NCBI RefSeq assembly: GCF_900157365.1
Contig: NZ_FUEZ01000003.1
Span: 434,001-498,000 of the forward strand
Length of the DNA: 64,000 nucleotides
Reading direction: 5' to 3'
Source of the DNA: Mycobacterium numidiamassiliense
GTDB taxonomy: Bacteria > Actinomycetota > Actinomycetes > Mycobacteriales > Mycobacteriaceae
Shown: positions 31,685-39,630 of the stretch, piece after piece
Position numbering within the stretch: position 1 is the stretch's first letter
Layout of the letters: each line of letters starts with the position of its first letter
The notes under the pieces: generated by a model
What the model saw: the letters and a program-made list of their open reading frames with translations, nothing else
Databases searched by the model: none
Told to the model about the DNA's origin: nothing
Made by a program: the position numbers and the translations under genes

Positions 31685-32452
31685 GTGCACACCGCGCCGA
31701 CCGGCAACTGCGCCAGGTTTGCGGCCAAGCCGCTGACCCATGCCGGCACCCCGGCACCGGTGTGGCTTGCAGGCCTCAATCGGGAACCATTGCCGTCGCT
31801 GGATGTGAGCAAGTGTCCGGGCCTGGTCGTGGTCGCCGCCCACCCCGACGACGAAACTCTCGGCCTTGGCGCGACGATCGCCCAACTGGTGGCGTCGGGT
31901 GTCGACGTGCAGGTGGTATCGGTCAGCGACGGCAGCGCCGCCCAACCCGGTGCGACGCCGTCGGAACAAACTCGATTAGCGGCCACCCGTAAGCATGAGC
32001 TACGCGACGCGACAAGCATTTTGGGCGTTACCGCGCCGATGTCACTGGGCCTGCCCGACGGCCAGCTGGCCGATTACGAGAACAGGCTCGGCGATGTGCT
32101 CGCCTGGATCCTCGATACTGCCGGGACCCGGCCGTGGTGTGCTGCCACCTGGCGGGGCGACGGACATCCCGATCACGAAGCAGTCGGGCGTGCAGCGGCG
32201 ACAGCGTGCGCGCGGACAGGGGCCACTCTGCTGGAGTATCCGATTTGGATGTGGCACTGGGCCGGCCCATCAGATTCGGCGGTGCCGTGGGATCGCGCGC
32301 GTGCGATGCTGCTGTCCGAATGGTCGATTGGTCGCAAAAAGCAAGCCGCGCGATGCTTTCACAGCCAGTTCGAGCCGGGCGGCGCCGGGCCCGTGTTGCC
32401 CGCGTTTGTGCTGCCGCGACTCTTCGCCGTGGGCGAGGTGGTGTTTCTGTGA
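31685..32452 (+). CDS. PIG-L family deacetylase
   Basis: A 255-aa zinc-dependent N-deacetylase of the PIG-L/MshB superfamily. The metal and catalytic motif is VVVAAHPDDETLGLGA, and the second metal-ligand motif is GDGHPDHEAVGRAA. Family members remove the acetyl group from GlcNAc-containing glycosides, as in GPI anchor, mycothiol and teicoplanin pathways. GTG 31685 is 1 bp after the upstream stop; GTG 31673 is possible. It is coupled to the next gene by GTGA. Confidence 0.92.
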   Translation: MHTAPTGNCARFAAKPLTHAGTPAPVWLAGLNREPLPSLDVSKCPGLVVVAAHPDDETLGLGATIAQLVASGVDVQVVSVSDGSAAQPGATPSEQTRLAATRKHELRDATSILGVTAPMSLGLPDGQLADYENRLGDVLAWILDTAGTRPWCAATWRGDGHPDHEAVGRAAATACARTGATLLEYPIWMWHWAGPSDSAVPWDRARAMLLSEWSIGRKKQAARCFHSQFEPGGAGPVLPAFVLPRLFAVGEVVFL

Positions 32453-33075
32453 ACACGCGATTGCCCGACGCCTACTTCGACCAGATGTATGCCGAAGCTG
32501 ACGATCCGTGGCAGCTCTCGACGCGGTGGTACGAGCAGCGCAAGTACGCCATCACGCTGGCGACGCTGCCCAATCGCCGCTACCGGCATGCTTTCGAGCC
32601 CGGCTGTTCGATCGGGACTCTCACCGCGCTGTTGGCTCAGCGTTGCGATCACGTGACCGCGGTGGACGTGGTCGATGCGGCGGTGCGTAGCGCGGATACG
32701 CGGCTGCGAGAGGCCGGCTGTCGGGACCGGGTGACGCTGACCCGGTCATCCCTGGACGCGGAATGGCCGCCGGGGCCCTTCGATCTGCTGGTGCTCAGCG
32801 AAGTCGCCTATTACTTGGACGCGTTCACCTTGGCACAGGTGCTGCGCCGCGAGTGCGCCCGACTAGAGCCGAACGCGAATATCGTTGCCGCACACTGGCG
32901 TCACCCAGTCTCCGACTACCTGCTCAGCGGCGACGAGGCGCACGATGTGATCGCGTGCACACCTGGCCTGACCGGCCTAAGCTGTTACCGGGACCGCGAC
33001 GTCGTCATCGAAGTGTTCGTCACAGGGGACGGCCGCTCGGTGGCAGCTCGCGAAGAGGTGCCGGGGGCCGGATGA
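32449..33075 (+). CDS. NodS-like SAM-dependent methyltransferase
   Basis: A 208-aa class I methyltransferase. The N-terminus DAYFDQMYAEADDPWQLSTRWYEQRKYA and the SAM-binding motif FEPGCSIGTLTALLAQRC, followed by VTAVDVVDAAV, are typical of the NodS family. In rhizobia that family N-methylates the free amine of a deacetylated chito-oligosaccharide. LVLSEVAYYLD is motif II. It is the fourth gene of the cluster, directly after the deacetylase that would create the free amine. Confidence 0.88.
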   Translation: MNTRLPDAYFDQMYAEADDPWQLSTRWYEQRKYAITLATLPNRRYRHAFEPGCSIGTLTALLAQRCDHVTAVDVVDAAVRSADTRLREAGCRDRVTLTRSSLDAEWPPGPFDLLVLSEVAYYLDAFTLAQVLRRECARLEPNANIVAAHWRHPVSDYLLSGDEAHDVIACTPGLTGLSCYRDRDVVIEVFVTGDGRSVAAREEVPGAG

Positions 33076-33096
33076 ATGACGCTGGTCCGCCAACCG

Positions 33097-33399
33097 CTAC
33101 ACGCGGGGCGGTTTATCCGACCAGCCGGCCGCAGCCAGCCGCTGCTGGACCCGCTCGACGTCGTTGAGCGAGGGCAGTTGGGAAGTGGCTCGGCTGATCT
33201 CCACCCCGATGTCGGCGTTGTCGATAGGCCGGCGATCACGCAGCAGGAGTTTGGCCGCGATGGATGCGATCTCGTCGTCGGACACTCGCCGCGGCAGCAG
33301 GGCTAACAGCGGGATGTAACCGGTCTTGGGTGCCCAGTCGGGATAGCCGGCGCGAAAGAAACCGACGATGCGCGAAACTACTCGATCGCCCAGACCCAT
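33097..33399 (-). CDS. DUF3349 family protein
   Basis: A 100-aa mycobacterial protein of the DUF3349 family. RAGYPDWAPKTGYIPLLALLPRRVSDDEI is the characteristic block. The structure is probably helical. The function is unknown. It is convergent with the methyltransferase (21 bp between stops) and not part of that cluster. Confidence 0.85.
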   Translation of the reverse strand: MGLGDRVVSRIVGFFRAGYPDWAPKTGYIPLLALLPRRVSDDEIASIAAKLLLRDRRPIDNADIGVEISRATSQLPSLNDVERVQQRLAAAGWSDKPPRV

Positions 33400-33598
33400 C
33401 GCCTAACCTCGCTCACCACACGCACGCTAAGACATCTTCACAGTTATAGCCCGGCACAGCGCTTTGAAACTAGCAGCTCAGAAGTCGTGACGAACTATTT
33501 ACGGCGATGCGTCGGGTTTTTACTCGTAGACCTGCGTCGATCCCATAGACACGCCGTGGGGCCGGGGATTGAGCCCGGCCCCATCGACGCCAATCGAT

Positions 33599-33835
33599 CT
33601 ACTGATGCGACTTCTGGCGCGCTTCGGCAGCTTCGGCGCCACCGCGCGCGGCTTCCGCTTCGGCTTCCTTCTTGGCGGCGTCGCGCTGAGCTTCGGCCTT
33701 GTCTTGCTGGGCCTTGCCCTCTTCGACTACGTCGTCGCGACCGGCCAAGGTTCCGCCAACTTCTTTGACCTTGCCCTTGACGTCCTCGACGACGCCCTTG
33801 ATGGCTTCTTCTGCGCCGCTCTTGTGATCGCCCAT
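33599..33835 (-). CDS. CsbD-like / microaggregate-binding protein-like
   Basis: A 78-aa, highly charged protein rich in Ala, Lys, Glu and Asp. The N-terminus MGDHKSGAEEAIKGVVEDVKGKVKEVGG is the CsbD-like repeat, followed by a long charged helix (about residues 40-75). The mycobacterial members are called microaggregate-binding protein 1 homologues. ATG 33835 follows GGGAGG. CsbD family members belong to the general stress response in Bacillus. Confidence 0.85.
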   Translation of the reverse strand: MGDHKSGAEEAIKGVVEDVKGKVKEVGGTLAGRDDVVEEGKAQQDKAEAQRDAAKKEAEAEAARGGAEAAEARQKSHQ

Positions 33836-34136
33836 AGTTCGATCCTCCCTCGTGGTGTGGTTGAGCTCGCGCTCTTGGTGCGGACCGGGATCAACCGGCT
33901 CATATCTGAACGGTCTGTGAACGACAAGGGTTGGGAAGCAAGGTATTTCACATCCCCACCAGACGGCCAGCCCGATTGCTGACACCTTGCCGTCCACATT
34001 GATAATTCGTCCGCAACAGGAAGGCTTTCCCTTCGCAGCGCCGGCTAAACGCCCCGTCGCGCGGCACGACAATTCCGCCTGGCCAAACGCTTCCCCCGTG
34101 TGCACAATCACCCGCGGCGATTTGCGCACGCTGATC
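33836..34136. other. Divergent intergenic region
   Basis: About 300 bp between the divergent CsbD-like and NmrA-like genes, before the SigF-type promoter. No convincing open frame or RNA is seen; it presumably holds the CsbD-like promoter, for which I could not identify a good match. Confidence 0.5.
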
Positions 34137-34161
34137 GGTTTGGATCGCCCTTTCGTGGGTA
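34137..34161 (+). promoter_or_regulatory. SigF-type promoter
   Basis: GGTTT at 34137-34141, a 15-bp spacer, and GGGTA at 34157-34161: a full match to the mycobacterial SigF consensus core. It lies about 41 bp upstream of the NmrA-like gene start and may also drive the STAS gene. Confidence 0.6.
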
Positions 34162-34202
34162 CCGTCCCTGACCCCGTCGCTTTTCGGAGAGCAGGTGATC
34201 GC

Positions 34203-34994
34203 ATGACCTCGATCGCTGTCGTTGGAGCCACCGGGACGGCCGGATCGCGCGTCACTGCCAGGTTGAAGGGGCGCGAGGTCGGAGTCGTCGAGATCTCGCG
34301 CGCCAGCGGCGTGGACCTGGTCACCGGGCAGGGCCTGGATGGAGCTTTGGCCGGGGTTGATGTCGTCATCGACGTGTCCAACCCACTCCCGGCCGACGGC
34401 GACGCGGACATAGCGGACGTGTTGGGCAGCGCCTATCGCAACCTGGTCGGAGCGTGCGCCTCGCAAGAGATCCAGCGGTTGGTGATATCAACAATTGCCG
34501 GCATTGACGATCCGGCGTTCGACGGGTTTCCGTACTTTGAGGCAAAACGGGCAGCCGAGGAACTCGTGCTCGAAAGCCGGGTGCCGGCCACCATCGTGAG
34601 ATCCACCCATTGGTATGAGTTCGCGACCAACCCCGCAGCGGTCAACTTCGACGACGGCGTTGTGGTGGCCCAGGACTGGTTGATCCAGCCCATTGCGGCC
34701 GACACCGTCGCCGACGTACTCGTCGAAGCGGCCCTGGGCCAGAGCCGCGCGCCACGCACCATCACGGGTCCGGACGTCATTCGGTTGCCCGACCTGGTGT
34801 CGAGGCTGCTCGCCGTTCAGGCCGACAGTCGCGGCGTGCGCGCCGCGGAACCCGCGTTGGCTGCGCTTTCCGGCGGCGGGCTGCTGGCTCCCGACCACGC
34901 CGTTGTGCTGGGTCCTGATGTCGACACCTGGCTGACCATGGTGACACTCGCTGACAGCGAAGAGTTGGACGCCGCGGGCATTCAGAACGAATAG
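34203..34994 (+). CDS. NmrA/SDR-type NAD(P)-binding protein
   Basis: A 263-aa atypical short-chain dehydrogenase. SIAVVGATGTAGSRV gives the GXXGXXG nucleotide-binding motif. YFEAKRAAEELV contains the Tyr-x3-Lys-like region. Members reduce or only sense NAD(P)H. ATG 34203 follows GGAGAGCAGG. A SigF-type promoter immediately upstream suggests stress expression. Confidence 0.88.
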   Translation: MTSIAVVGATGTAGSRVTARLKGREVGVVEISRASGVDLVTGQGLDGALAGVDVVIDVSNPLPADGDADIADVLGSAYRNLVGACASQEIQRLVISTIAGIDDPAFDGFPYFEAKRAAEELVLESRVPATIVRSTHWYEFATNPAAVNFDDGVVVAQDWLIQPIAADTVADVLVEAALGQSRAPRTITGPDVIRLPDLVSRLLAVQADSRGVRAAEPALAALSGGGLLAPDHAVVLGPDVDTWLTMVTLADSEELDAAGIQNE

Positions 34995-35104
34995 CAATGA
35001 ATATCGCGGGTACCTGCCAGTGGTGCCGGTACCCCCTCGCGGTGCCGTTGCGGCCGGGAGTTCCTGCCGCACCAAGAGTCGACTGGCGATGCGGGGGCTT
35101 TGAC

Positions 35105-35539
35105 GTGAGCGCGGACGTAGCGGAACCGTTCACGACTCGCGTGACATTGAGTGCGGCGCTGATCGCTGAACTCGGCGCTCCGCGAAGCGGATTGAAAGCG
35201 ATCGCTCAGCGCAGCGACTCGGCGGTGATCATCAACGCGGCCGGCGAGGTCGATGCGTTCAATGAGGATATCTGGCGTCAGCTGATCGGCGAGGCCGCAG
35301 CAGCCGCCGAACCACCTGGGGCATTAGTCATCGATGTCAACGACTTTGACTTCCTGGGCTGTTGCGCCTTTCACGTCCTGGCCGACGAAGCGCGACGGTG
35401 TCGGGAGCGAGGTGTCGCCGTGCGCCTTGTCAGCCGTTCGCCGACCGTCGCACGCTACGTCGCTGCGTGCGGATTCGACGGCATTCTGCCCGTCCTCCCC
35501 ACCGCCGTCGCGGCGTTGTACCCGCTTGCGCGGCCGTAG
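35105..35539 (+). CDS. STAS domain protein (anti-sigma factor antagonist-like)
   Basis: A 144-aa protein built mainly of a STAS domain (AVIINAAGEVDAFNEDIW...LVIDVNDFDFLGCCAFHVLADEA). Such proteins release anti-sigma factors in partner-switching systems. The usual phosphorylatable Ser, in an xxDSSGL-type motif, is replaced by GCC, so ordinary kinase control may be absent. GTG 35105 is chosen because GGGGG lies upstream; ATG 34997 would add 36 residues with no ribosome-binding site. Confidence 0.82.
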   Translation: MSADVAEPFTTRVTLSAALIAELGAPRSGLKAIAQRSDSAVIINAAGEVDAFNEDIWRQLIGEAAAAAEPPGALVIDVNDFDFLGCCAFHVLADEARRCRERGVAVRLVSRSPTVARYVAACGFDGILPVLPTAVAALYPLARP

Positions 35540-35543
35540 AGCA

Positions 35544-35576
35544 GACCAGCCCGGGACATGATGCCCCGGGCTGGTC
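35544..35576. terminator. Bidirectional terminator hairpin
   Basis: A perfect 12-bp stem, GACCAGCCCGGG with CCCGGGCTGGTC, has a 9-nt loop and lies 5 bp after the STAS stop, between two convergent genes. No T tract follows, as is common in mycobacteria. Confidence 0.7.
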
Positions 35577-35604
35577 CTGCTGCGGTCCTGAAACGCCTTG
35601 CGAC

Positions 35605-36162
35605 TCAGCCCTTGCCGACGATGGCGTCGCGAGCGCGGTCCAGCATCGCCGCGAACGGGCCTGCGACAAGGTTGGCCACCTGCGATTCCACCCCGGCGTG
35701 CGGCCGGGTGGGAGCGATCGCCGCAGCAAGCTTGGCGGCGCGGCCCATGCTTTCGAGCTCGTGCTCGCTCAATTCCTGTCCAAGCCGGGCGAACTCGTCG
35801 TTCTCCTCGTGCTGGGCGTGCTCGAGCACCGCGTCACGGAGTTCGGTGAGCAGCTGGGTGAACTCTGCGCTGTCCACGTCCAGCTTCTCCAACTTCTGCA
35901 ACATCGTCTTGGCCTCGTGCTCTTCTTCAAGCCGCTGCCCGACAACGGCCGCGCCGTTGGCGATCTTTCGCTTGGCCCGCGGGTGAACGATCTCTTCTTC
36001 GACCGTTTCGTGCACGGCAAGCAATCGACGAAGATCGACGAAGGCTTCCTCACGGGCCTTTCCAGACGCGGCAAGCGTCTTGGTGAACATCGACTTGATC
36101 TGCTCGTGCTGGGCCGTCAAGAAGTCGACCACATCGGTGGGCGACGTGATGGTTTGAGCCAT
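35605..36162 (-). CDS. Hemerythrin HHE domain protein
   Basis: A 185-aa hemerythrin-like di-iron protein. Ligand-type motifs are visible: HEQIKSMF, HETVEEEIVHP, EEEHEAKTM and EHAQHEENDEF. The C-terminal 45 residues are not part of the domain. ATG 36162 follows GGGGAGGA. Mycobacterial homologues respond to oxidative or nitrosative stress. A SigF-type promoter lies 62 bp upstream. Confidence 0.92.
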   Translation of the reverse strand: MAQTITSPTDVVDFLTAQHEQIKSMFTKTLAASGKAREEAFVDLRRLLAVHETVEEEIVHPRAKRKIANGAAVVGQRLEEEHEAKTMLQKLEKLDVDSAEFTQLLTELRDAVLEHAQHEENDEFARLGQELSEHELESMGRAAKLAAAIAPTRPHAGVESQVANLVAGPFAAMLDRARDAIVGKG

Positions 36163-36223
36163 TGGTGTCCTCCCCTAAGTCGTGGGTTAACGCGCGGGGC
36201 TGCTTCACGCGCTTTGGAGCGGC

Positions 36224-36247
36224 TACCCCTCACCACGATCGCCAAAC
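36224..36247 (-). promoter_or_regulatory. SigF-type promoter of the hemerythrin gene
   Basis: On the minus strand: GTTT (36247-36244), 15 bp, then GGGTA (36228-36224). This matches the mycobacterial SigF consensus and spacing. Confidence 0.55.
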
Positions 36248-36362
36248 GTCGCGCAGATCAAAGGCTCACGACTGTTTCACGGCGGCAAGCCCCCCGGCCG
36301 TTCGACGCGGCCATCGCCAACCTGACCGCCAGCGCCGAAGCCGCAGAAACGACATTGGCCTG

Positions 36363-36640
36363 ATGACTACAACGGAAGTAATTATGTTGCGCACCAACCT
36401 GATTGGAGCGTGGACGCTGCAGTCGTATCAAAGCATATGTCGTATGGCGGGCCCTGCACCGTGGTCGACGAGGGCTGATCGCCCACTACGTCGAAGTCAG
36501 CCTGCTGCCAAACTGGATTGGCGCAATCCAGTGCCGCAAGGCCCGGCCTGCACGGCGAGCGGCTAGCGTTCAGCCCTCCCGTGCCCCTACCGAGCAGTGG
36601 CCAGTTCCGCACCGCGAAACTCGGCTGGCGTCGCGCCTGA
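36363..36640 (+). pseudogene. Decayed lipocalin-like domain gene
   Basis: Pieces of a lipocalin-like (Lipocalin_5) protein lie in order but in three frames. LIGAWTLQSYQS is the start. HMSYGGPCTVVDEG follows in a second frame. LIAHYVEVSLLPNWIGAIQCR lies in a third. ERLAFSPPVPLPSSGQFRTA is back in the second frame and ends LGWRRA at the TGA at 36638. The segment between the first two pieces is also missing. Several frameshifts and an internal deletion show that it is inactive. Confidence 0.72.
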
Positions 36641-36725
36641 TCTCTTTTCCGCGCGGTCTCGCGACGCCGGTGCGCTCCGGTGAACTACAGTCGCGAACAG
36701 GATCGCAGGCGAAGGAGGGCGCCCG

Positions 36726-37784
36726 TTGACCAACCCTCAAGATCCGTTCTGGAACAACCCGTTCAGCTACGACCCGCTTGGCCGAGTCCCGTATCCGGAG
36801 CCGCTGGCCGGACCACCGATGGGTCCGCCATCGGGGCATCCGATGGGTCCTCCGAGCGGGCCGCCGATGTTCGTGCCGCCGCCACCGCCACCGCAGTACC
36901 GCCCGCCTGTCTGCACACTCGCGACGTTGTCACTGGTGTTCGCGTTCGTGTTCGCCCCCGTCGGTGCGATTCTGGGTCAGCTGGGACTCGCCCGTATCCA
37001 GCGCACCGGTGAACTCGGCCGCAACCGCGCCCTGATCGGGTTGACCCTGTCGTACGCGTTCATCGGGCTCACCGTCGTCGCGCTGGCCGGGTGGGCAACC
37101 GTGCCTGGCGCCACCAAGAACCACACGGCGGCACCGGCGACCACCGCCCCCGTCACCACCAGTGAGACCCCACCGCCACCCACGCTGGCACCGGACAACA
37201 TCATCAGAATCCTGCCCAATCTGGACGCCCTCAAGAATCTCACCGGTGACCAGAACATGGAGGCCGGCCAAACCTGGGACCGCCCCAGCAAGTCCGACCA
37301 GGACGCGTCGATCGACCGTCCGGAATGCTGGGGAAGCATCGCGCCCGGGGCCCCGGAGGCCTACACCGTCAGCGCCATCCTGCGGTACCGCGCCGAGGAA
37401 TTCTCCGACACCCGCACCCTGCTCAAGTCGAGCCAAGTGACCCAGGCGGCCACCGCGTTTCGCGATCCGGCCTCCGCCCAATCGCAACTGACCAAGCTGG
37501 TGGACGGCTGGCGCCAATGCAGCAGCGCACCAGTGACACTGACCGGTCCTGGCGGACGATCGTACTCATTATCGTTGAGTGCTCCCGCCGACGCCGGAAA
37601 CGGCATCACCACAATGGATCTGGAGCCCAAGGGGCTCAAGCTGCGTTTCGTTCGGGCGGTCGCGGCCAAAGCCAACGTCGTCGTCGACCTGATCGTGTCC
37701 AACCTCGGCACAACCGACGCCAGTGCTCCACGACAAACGGCCGTCAGCATCGCCAACTACATCCTCAACAAGATCCCCGACTAG
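36726..37784 (+). CDS. DUF4190 membrane protein with PknH-like sensor domain
   Basis: A 352-aa protein. A Pro/Gly/Met-rich cytoplasmic N-terminus (repeats of the type GPPMGPPSG, about residues 28-55) is followed by two membrane helices in a DUF4190-like unit (LATLSLVFAFVFAPVGAILGQ; LTLSYAFIGLTVVALAG). A Thr/Pro linker leads to an extracytoplasmic domain resembling the PknH sensor, with Cys in RPECWGS and WRQCSS that could form a disulfide. The start is TTG 36726 after AAGGAGG. Mycobacteria encode several such kinase-less sensors. Confidence 0.85.
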   Translation: MTNPQDPFWNNPFSYDPLGRVPYPEPLAGPPMGPPSGHPMGPPSGPPMFVPPPPPPQYRPPVCTLATLSLVFAFVFAPVGAILGQLGLARIQRTGELGRNRALIGLTLSYAFIGLTVVALAGWATVPGATKNHTAAPATTAPVTTSETPPPPTLAPDNIIRILPNLDALKNLTGDQNMEAGQTWDRPSKSDQDASIDRPECWGSIAPGAPEAYTVSAILRYRAEEFSDTRTLLKSSQVTQAATAFRDPASAQSQLTKLVDGWRQCSSAPVTLTGPGGRSYSLSLSAPADAGNGITTMDLEPKGLKLRFVRAVAAKANVVVDLIVSNLGTTDASAPRQTAVSIANYILNKIPD

Positions 37785-37818
37785 GCGTCCACCGCCGCCG
37801 GGCGACTACGGTGACGGT

Positions 37819-38790
37819 ATGAAATATCTAGACGTCGACGGAGTGGGCCGGGTCAGCCGAATCGGATTGGGCACCTGGCAGTTCGGCTCGCGCGAATGGG
37901 GTTACGGCGACGATTACGCCTCCGGCCCCGCCCGTGACATCGTGCAACGTGCCCGCGCGTTGGGAGTGACGTTCTTCGACACCGCCGAGGTGTACGGGCT
38001 GGGCAAAAGCGAGCGGATCCTCGGCGAGGCGTTAGGCGACGAGCGCGCCGAGGTCGCCGTTGCCAGCAAGATTTTCCCCGTCGCCCCGTTCCCCGCGGTA
38101 ATCAAGCAGCGCGAACGCGCGAGCGCGCGGCGGCTGCAGTTGGACCGCATCCCGCTCTACCAGATCCACCAGTCCAATCCGCTGGTCCCCGATTCGGTGA
38201 GCATGCCGGGCATGCGCGACCTCCTCGACAGCGGCGCCATCGGCGCCGCTGGTGTCTCCAACTACTCGCTGGAGCGCTGGCAAAAGGCCGACGCGGCGCT
38301 CGGCCGGCCGGTGATCAGCAACCAGGTCCATTTCTCGCTCGCCTTCCCGCGGGCGCTCAAGGACATGGTCCCGTTCGCCGAGCGGGAGAAGCGCATCGTG
38401 ATCGCCTGGAGCCCGCTGGAGCAGGGGTTGTTGGGCGGCAAGTACGGCGTGGGCAACCGTCCCGGCGGCATTCGCGCGGTGAACGCGCTGTTCGGCACCG
38501 AAAATCTGCGTCGCATCGAGCCGCTACTGCAAACGCTGCGCGACGTCGCCAAGGAAGTCGACGCCAAACCGGCGCAGGTAGCCCTGGCCTGGCTGATCAG
38601 CCTGCCCGGCGTGGTCGCCATTCCCGGCGCGTCCAGCGTCGAACAGCTCGAGTTCAACGCCGCCGCCGCCGACATCGAGCTTCCTACCGAGTCTCGCGAC
38701 GCACTCACCGAGGCGGCCCTGGCCTTCCGGCCCGTTTCGACCGGACGGTTCCTTCGCGACTTGGCCTTGGAAAAGCTAGGGCGTCACTGA
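37819..38790 (+). CDS. Aldo/keto reductase
   Basis: A 323-aa NADPH-dependent oxidoreductase. The catalytic tetrad is seen in FFDTAEVYG (Asp, Tyr), VASKIF (Lys) and YQIHQSNP (His). AIPGASSVEQLEFNAAA is the cofactor-binding C-terminal motif. The ATG at 37819 is chosen by family start; the frame is open further upstream only as shadow of the previous gene. It overlaps the convergent SDR by 15 bp. Confidence 0.93.
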   Translation: MKYLDVDGVGRVSRIGLGTWQFGSREWGYGDDYASGPARDIVQRARALGVTFFDTAEVYGLGKSERILGEALGDERAEVAVASKIFPVAPFPAVIKQRERASARRLQLDRIPLYQIHQSNPLVPDSVSMPGMRDLLDSGAIGAAGVSNYSLERWQKADAALGRPVISNQVHFSLAFPRALKDMVPFAEREKRIVIAWSPLEQGLLGGKYGVGNRPGGIRAVNALFGTENLRRIEPLLQTLRDVAKEVDAKPAQVALAWLISLPGVVAIPGASSVEQLEFNAAAADIELPTESRDALTEAALAFRPVSTGRFLRDLALEKLGRH

Positions 38791-39558
38791 AGCAGGGGCT
38801 AGGGCCGGGGTGCCGGCGGGGGCGCCCCTGGCGATCACGACCGGCATCGAGGTCGATGAGTTGGTGCTCAGGATCGTGTGCACCACTGAAATCAGGTCTT
38901 CGATGGGCATCAGCTTGCCCGGCATGCAGCGATCCGACACCCACACCGGGACGGCCTGCATGGCGAGATCCATATCCCAACCGGCGTTCATGCCGGTAGC
39001 TGCCTCGCCTTCACCACCTGCGCACTCCCCCACGATGAGGTTGGTGAAGCCGATGTCGGGGTGTTCGGCGCGCCAGGCGTCGACCAGTCGCTCGAGAGCG
39101 GCCTTGCTGACCCCGTAGGCGCCCAGACCCTGCCAGGACGGGCCGTAGGGACCCGCGTCGGAGGACAGGTAGACCGCCTTGCCCGCCGACGTGGTCAGGT
39201 GCGGTATCGCCGCCGCCGTCACGAGCGACGCCCCGATGACATTGGTATCGAAGATGCGGCGCCACGTTTCGGCATCGGTGTCGACCAGGCGCACCAGCGG
39301 GCTGATGGCGGGCGTAAACACCACGTTGTCGATGCCGCCCAGCGCCTCAACGGCGTTGTCGATGGCCGATCGACACGACGCCTCGTCGGTGATGTCGCAC
39401 TCGACGGCCACAGCGTCGGGCCCCGCCTCCTTCGCGGCAGTCTCGAGGCGCTCACGCCGGCGCGCCAGTAGCGCAACCTGATCGCCACGTTGGGCAAGCC
39501 CGATTCCAATGCAGCGCCCGAGGCCACTCGATGCGCCAACCACCACTGTCCGTGACAT
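38776..39558 (-). CDS. Short-chain dehydrogenase/reductase
   Basis: A 260-aa SDR: TVVVGASSGLGRCIGIGLAQRG nucleotide-binding motif, catalytic Ser region VYLSSDAGPYGP and YGVSKAALERLVD. The usual NNAG is replaced by FTPA (NVVFTPAISPL), a divergent feature. ATG 39558 follows GGAGAGGG. Confidence 0.9.
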   Translation of the reverse strand: MSRTVVVGASSGLGRCIGIGLAQRGDQVALLARRRERLETAAKEAGPDAVAVECDITDEASCRSAIDNAVEALGGIDNVVFTPAISPLVRLVDTDAETWRRIFDTNVIGASLVTAAAIPHLTTSAGKAVYLSSDAGPYGPSWQGLGAYGVSKAALERLVDAWRAEHPDIGFTNLIVGECAGGEGEAATGMNAGWDMDLAMQAVPVWVSDRCMPGKLMPIEDLISVVHTILSTNSSTSMPVVIARGAPAGTPALAPASVTP

Positions 39559-39630
39559 ATCCGCCCTCTCCTGTAAAGCGCCGGTCGCAGGCACAGCGTA
39601 TCTAGCAGGGAGCGGACGCGTAACGGCCGG

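Noticed and set aside
36820..36890. Short tandem repeats that might be a CRISPR or VNTR
   Set aside because: They encode the Pro/Gly/Met-rich tail of the DUF4190-type protein (GPPMGPPSG repeats). No spaced direct repeats typical of CRISPR were seen anywhere in the window.
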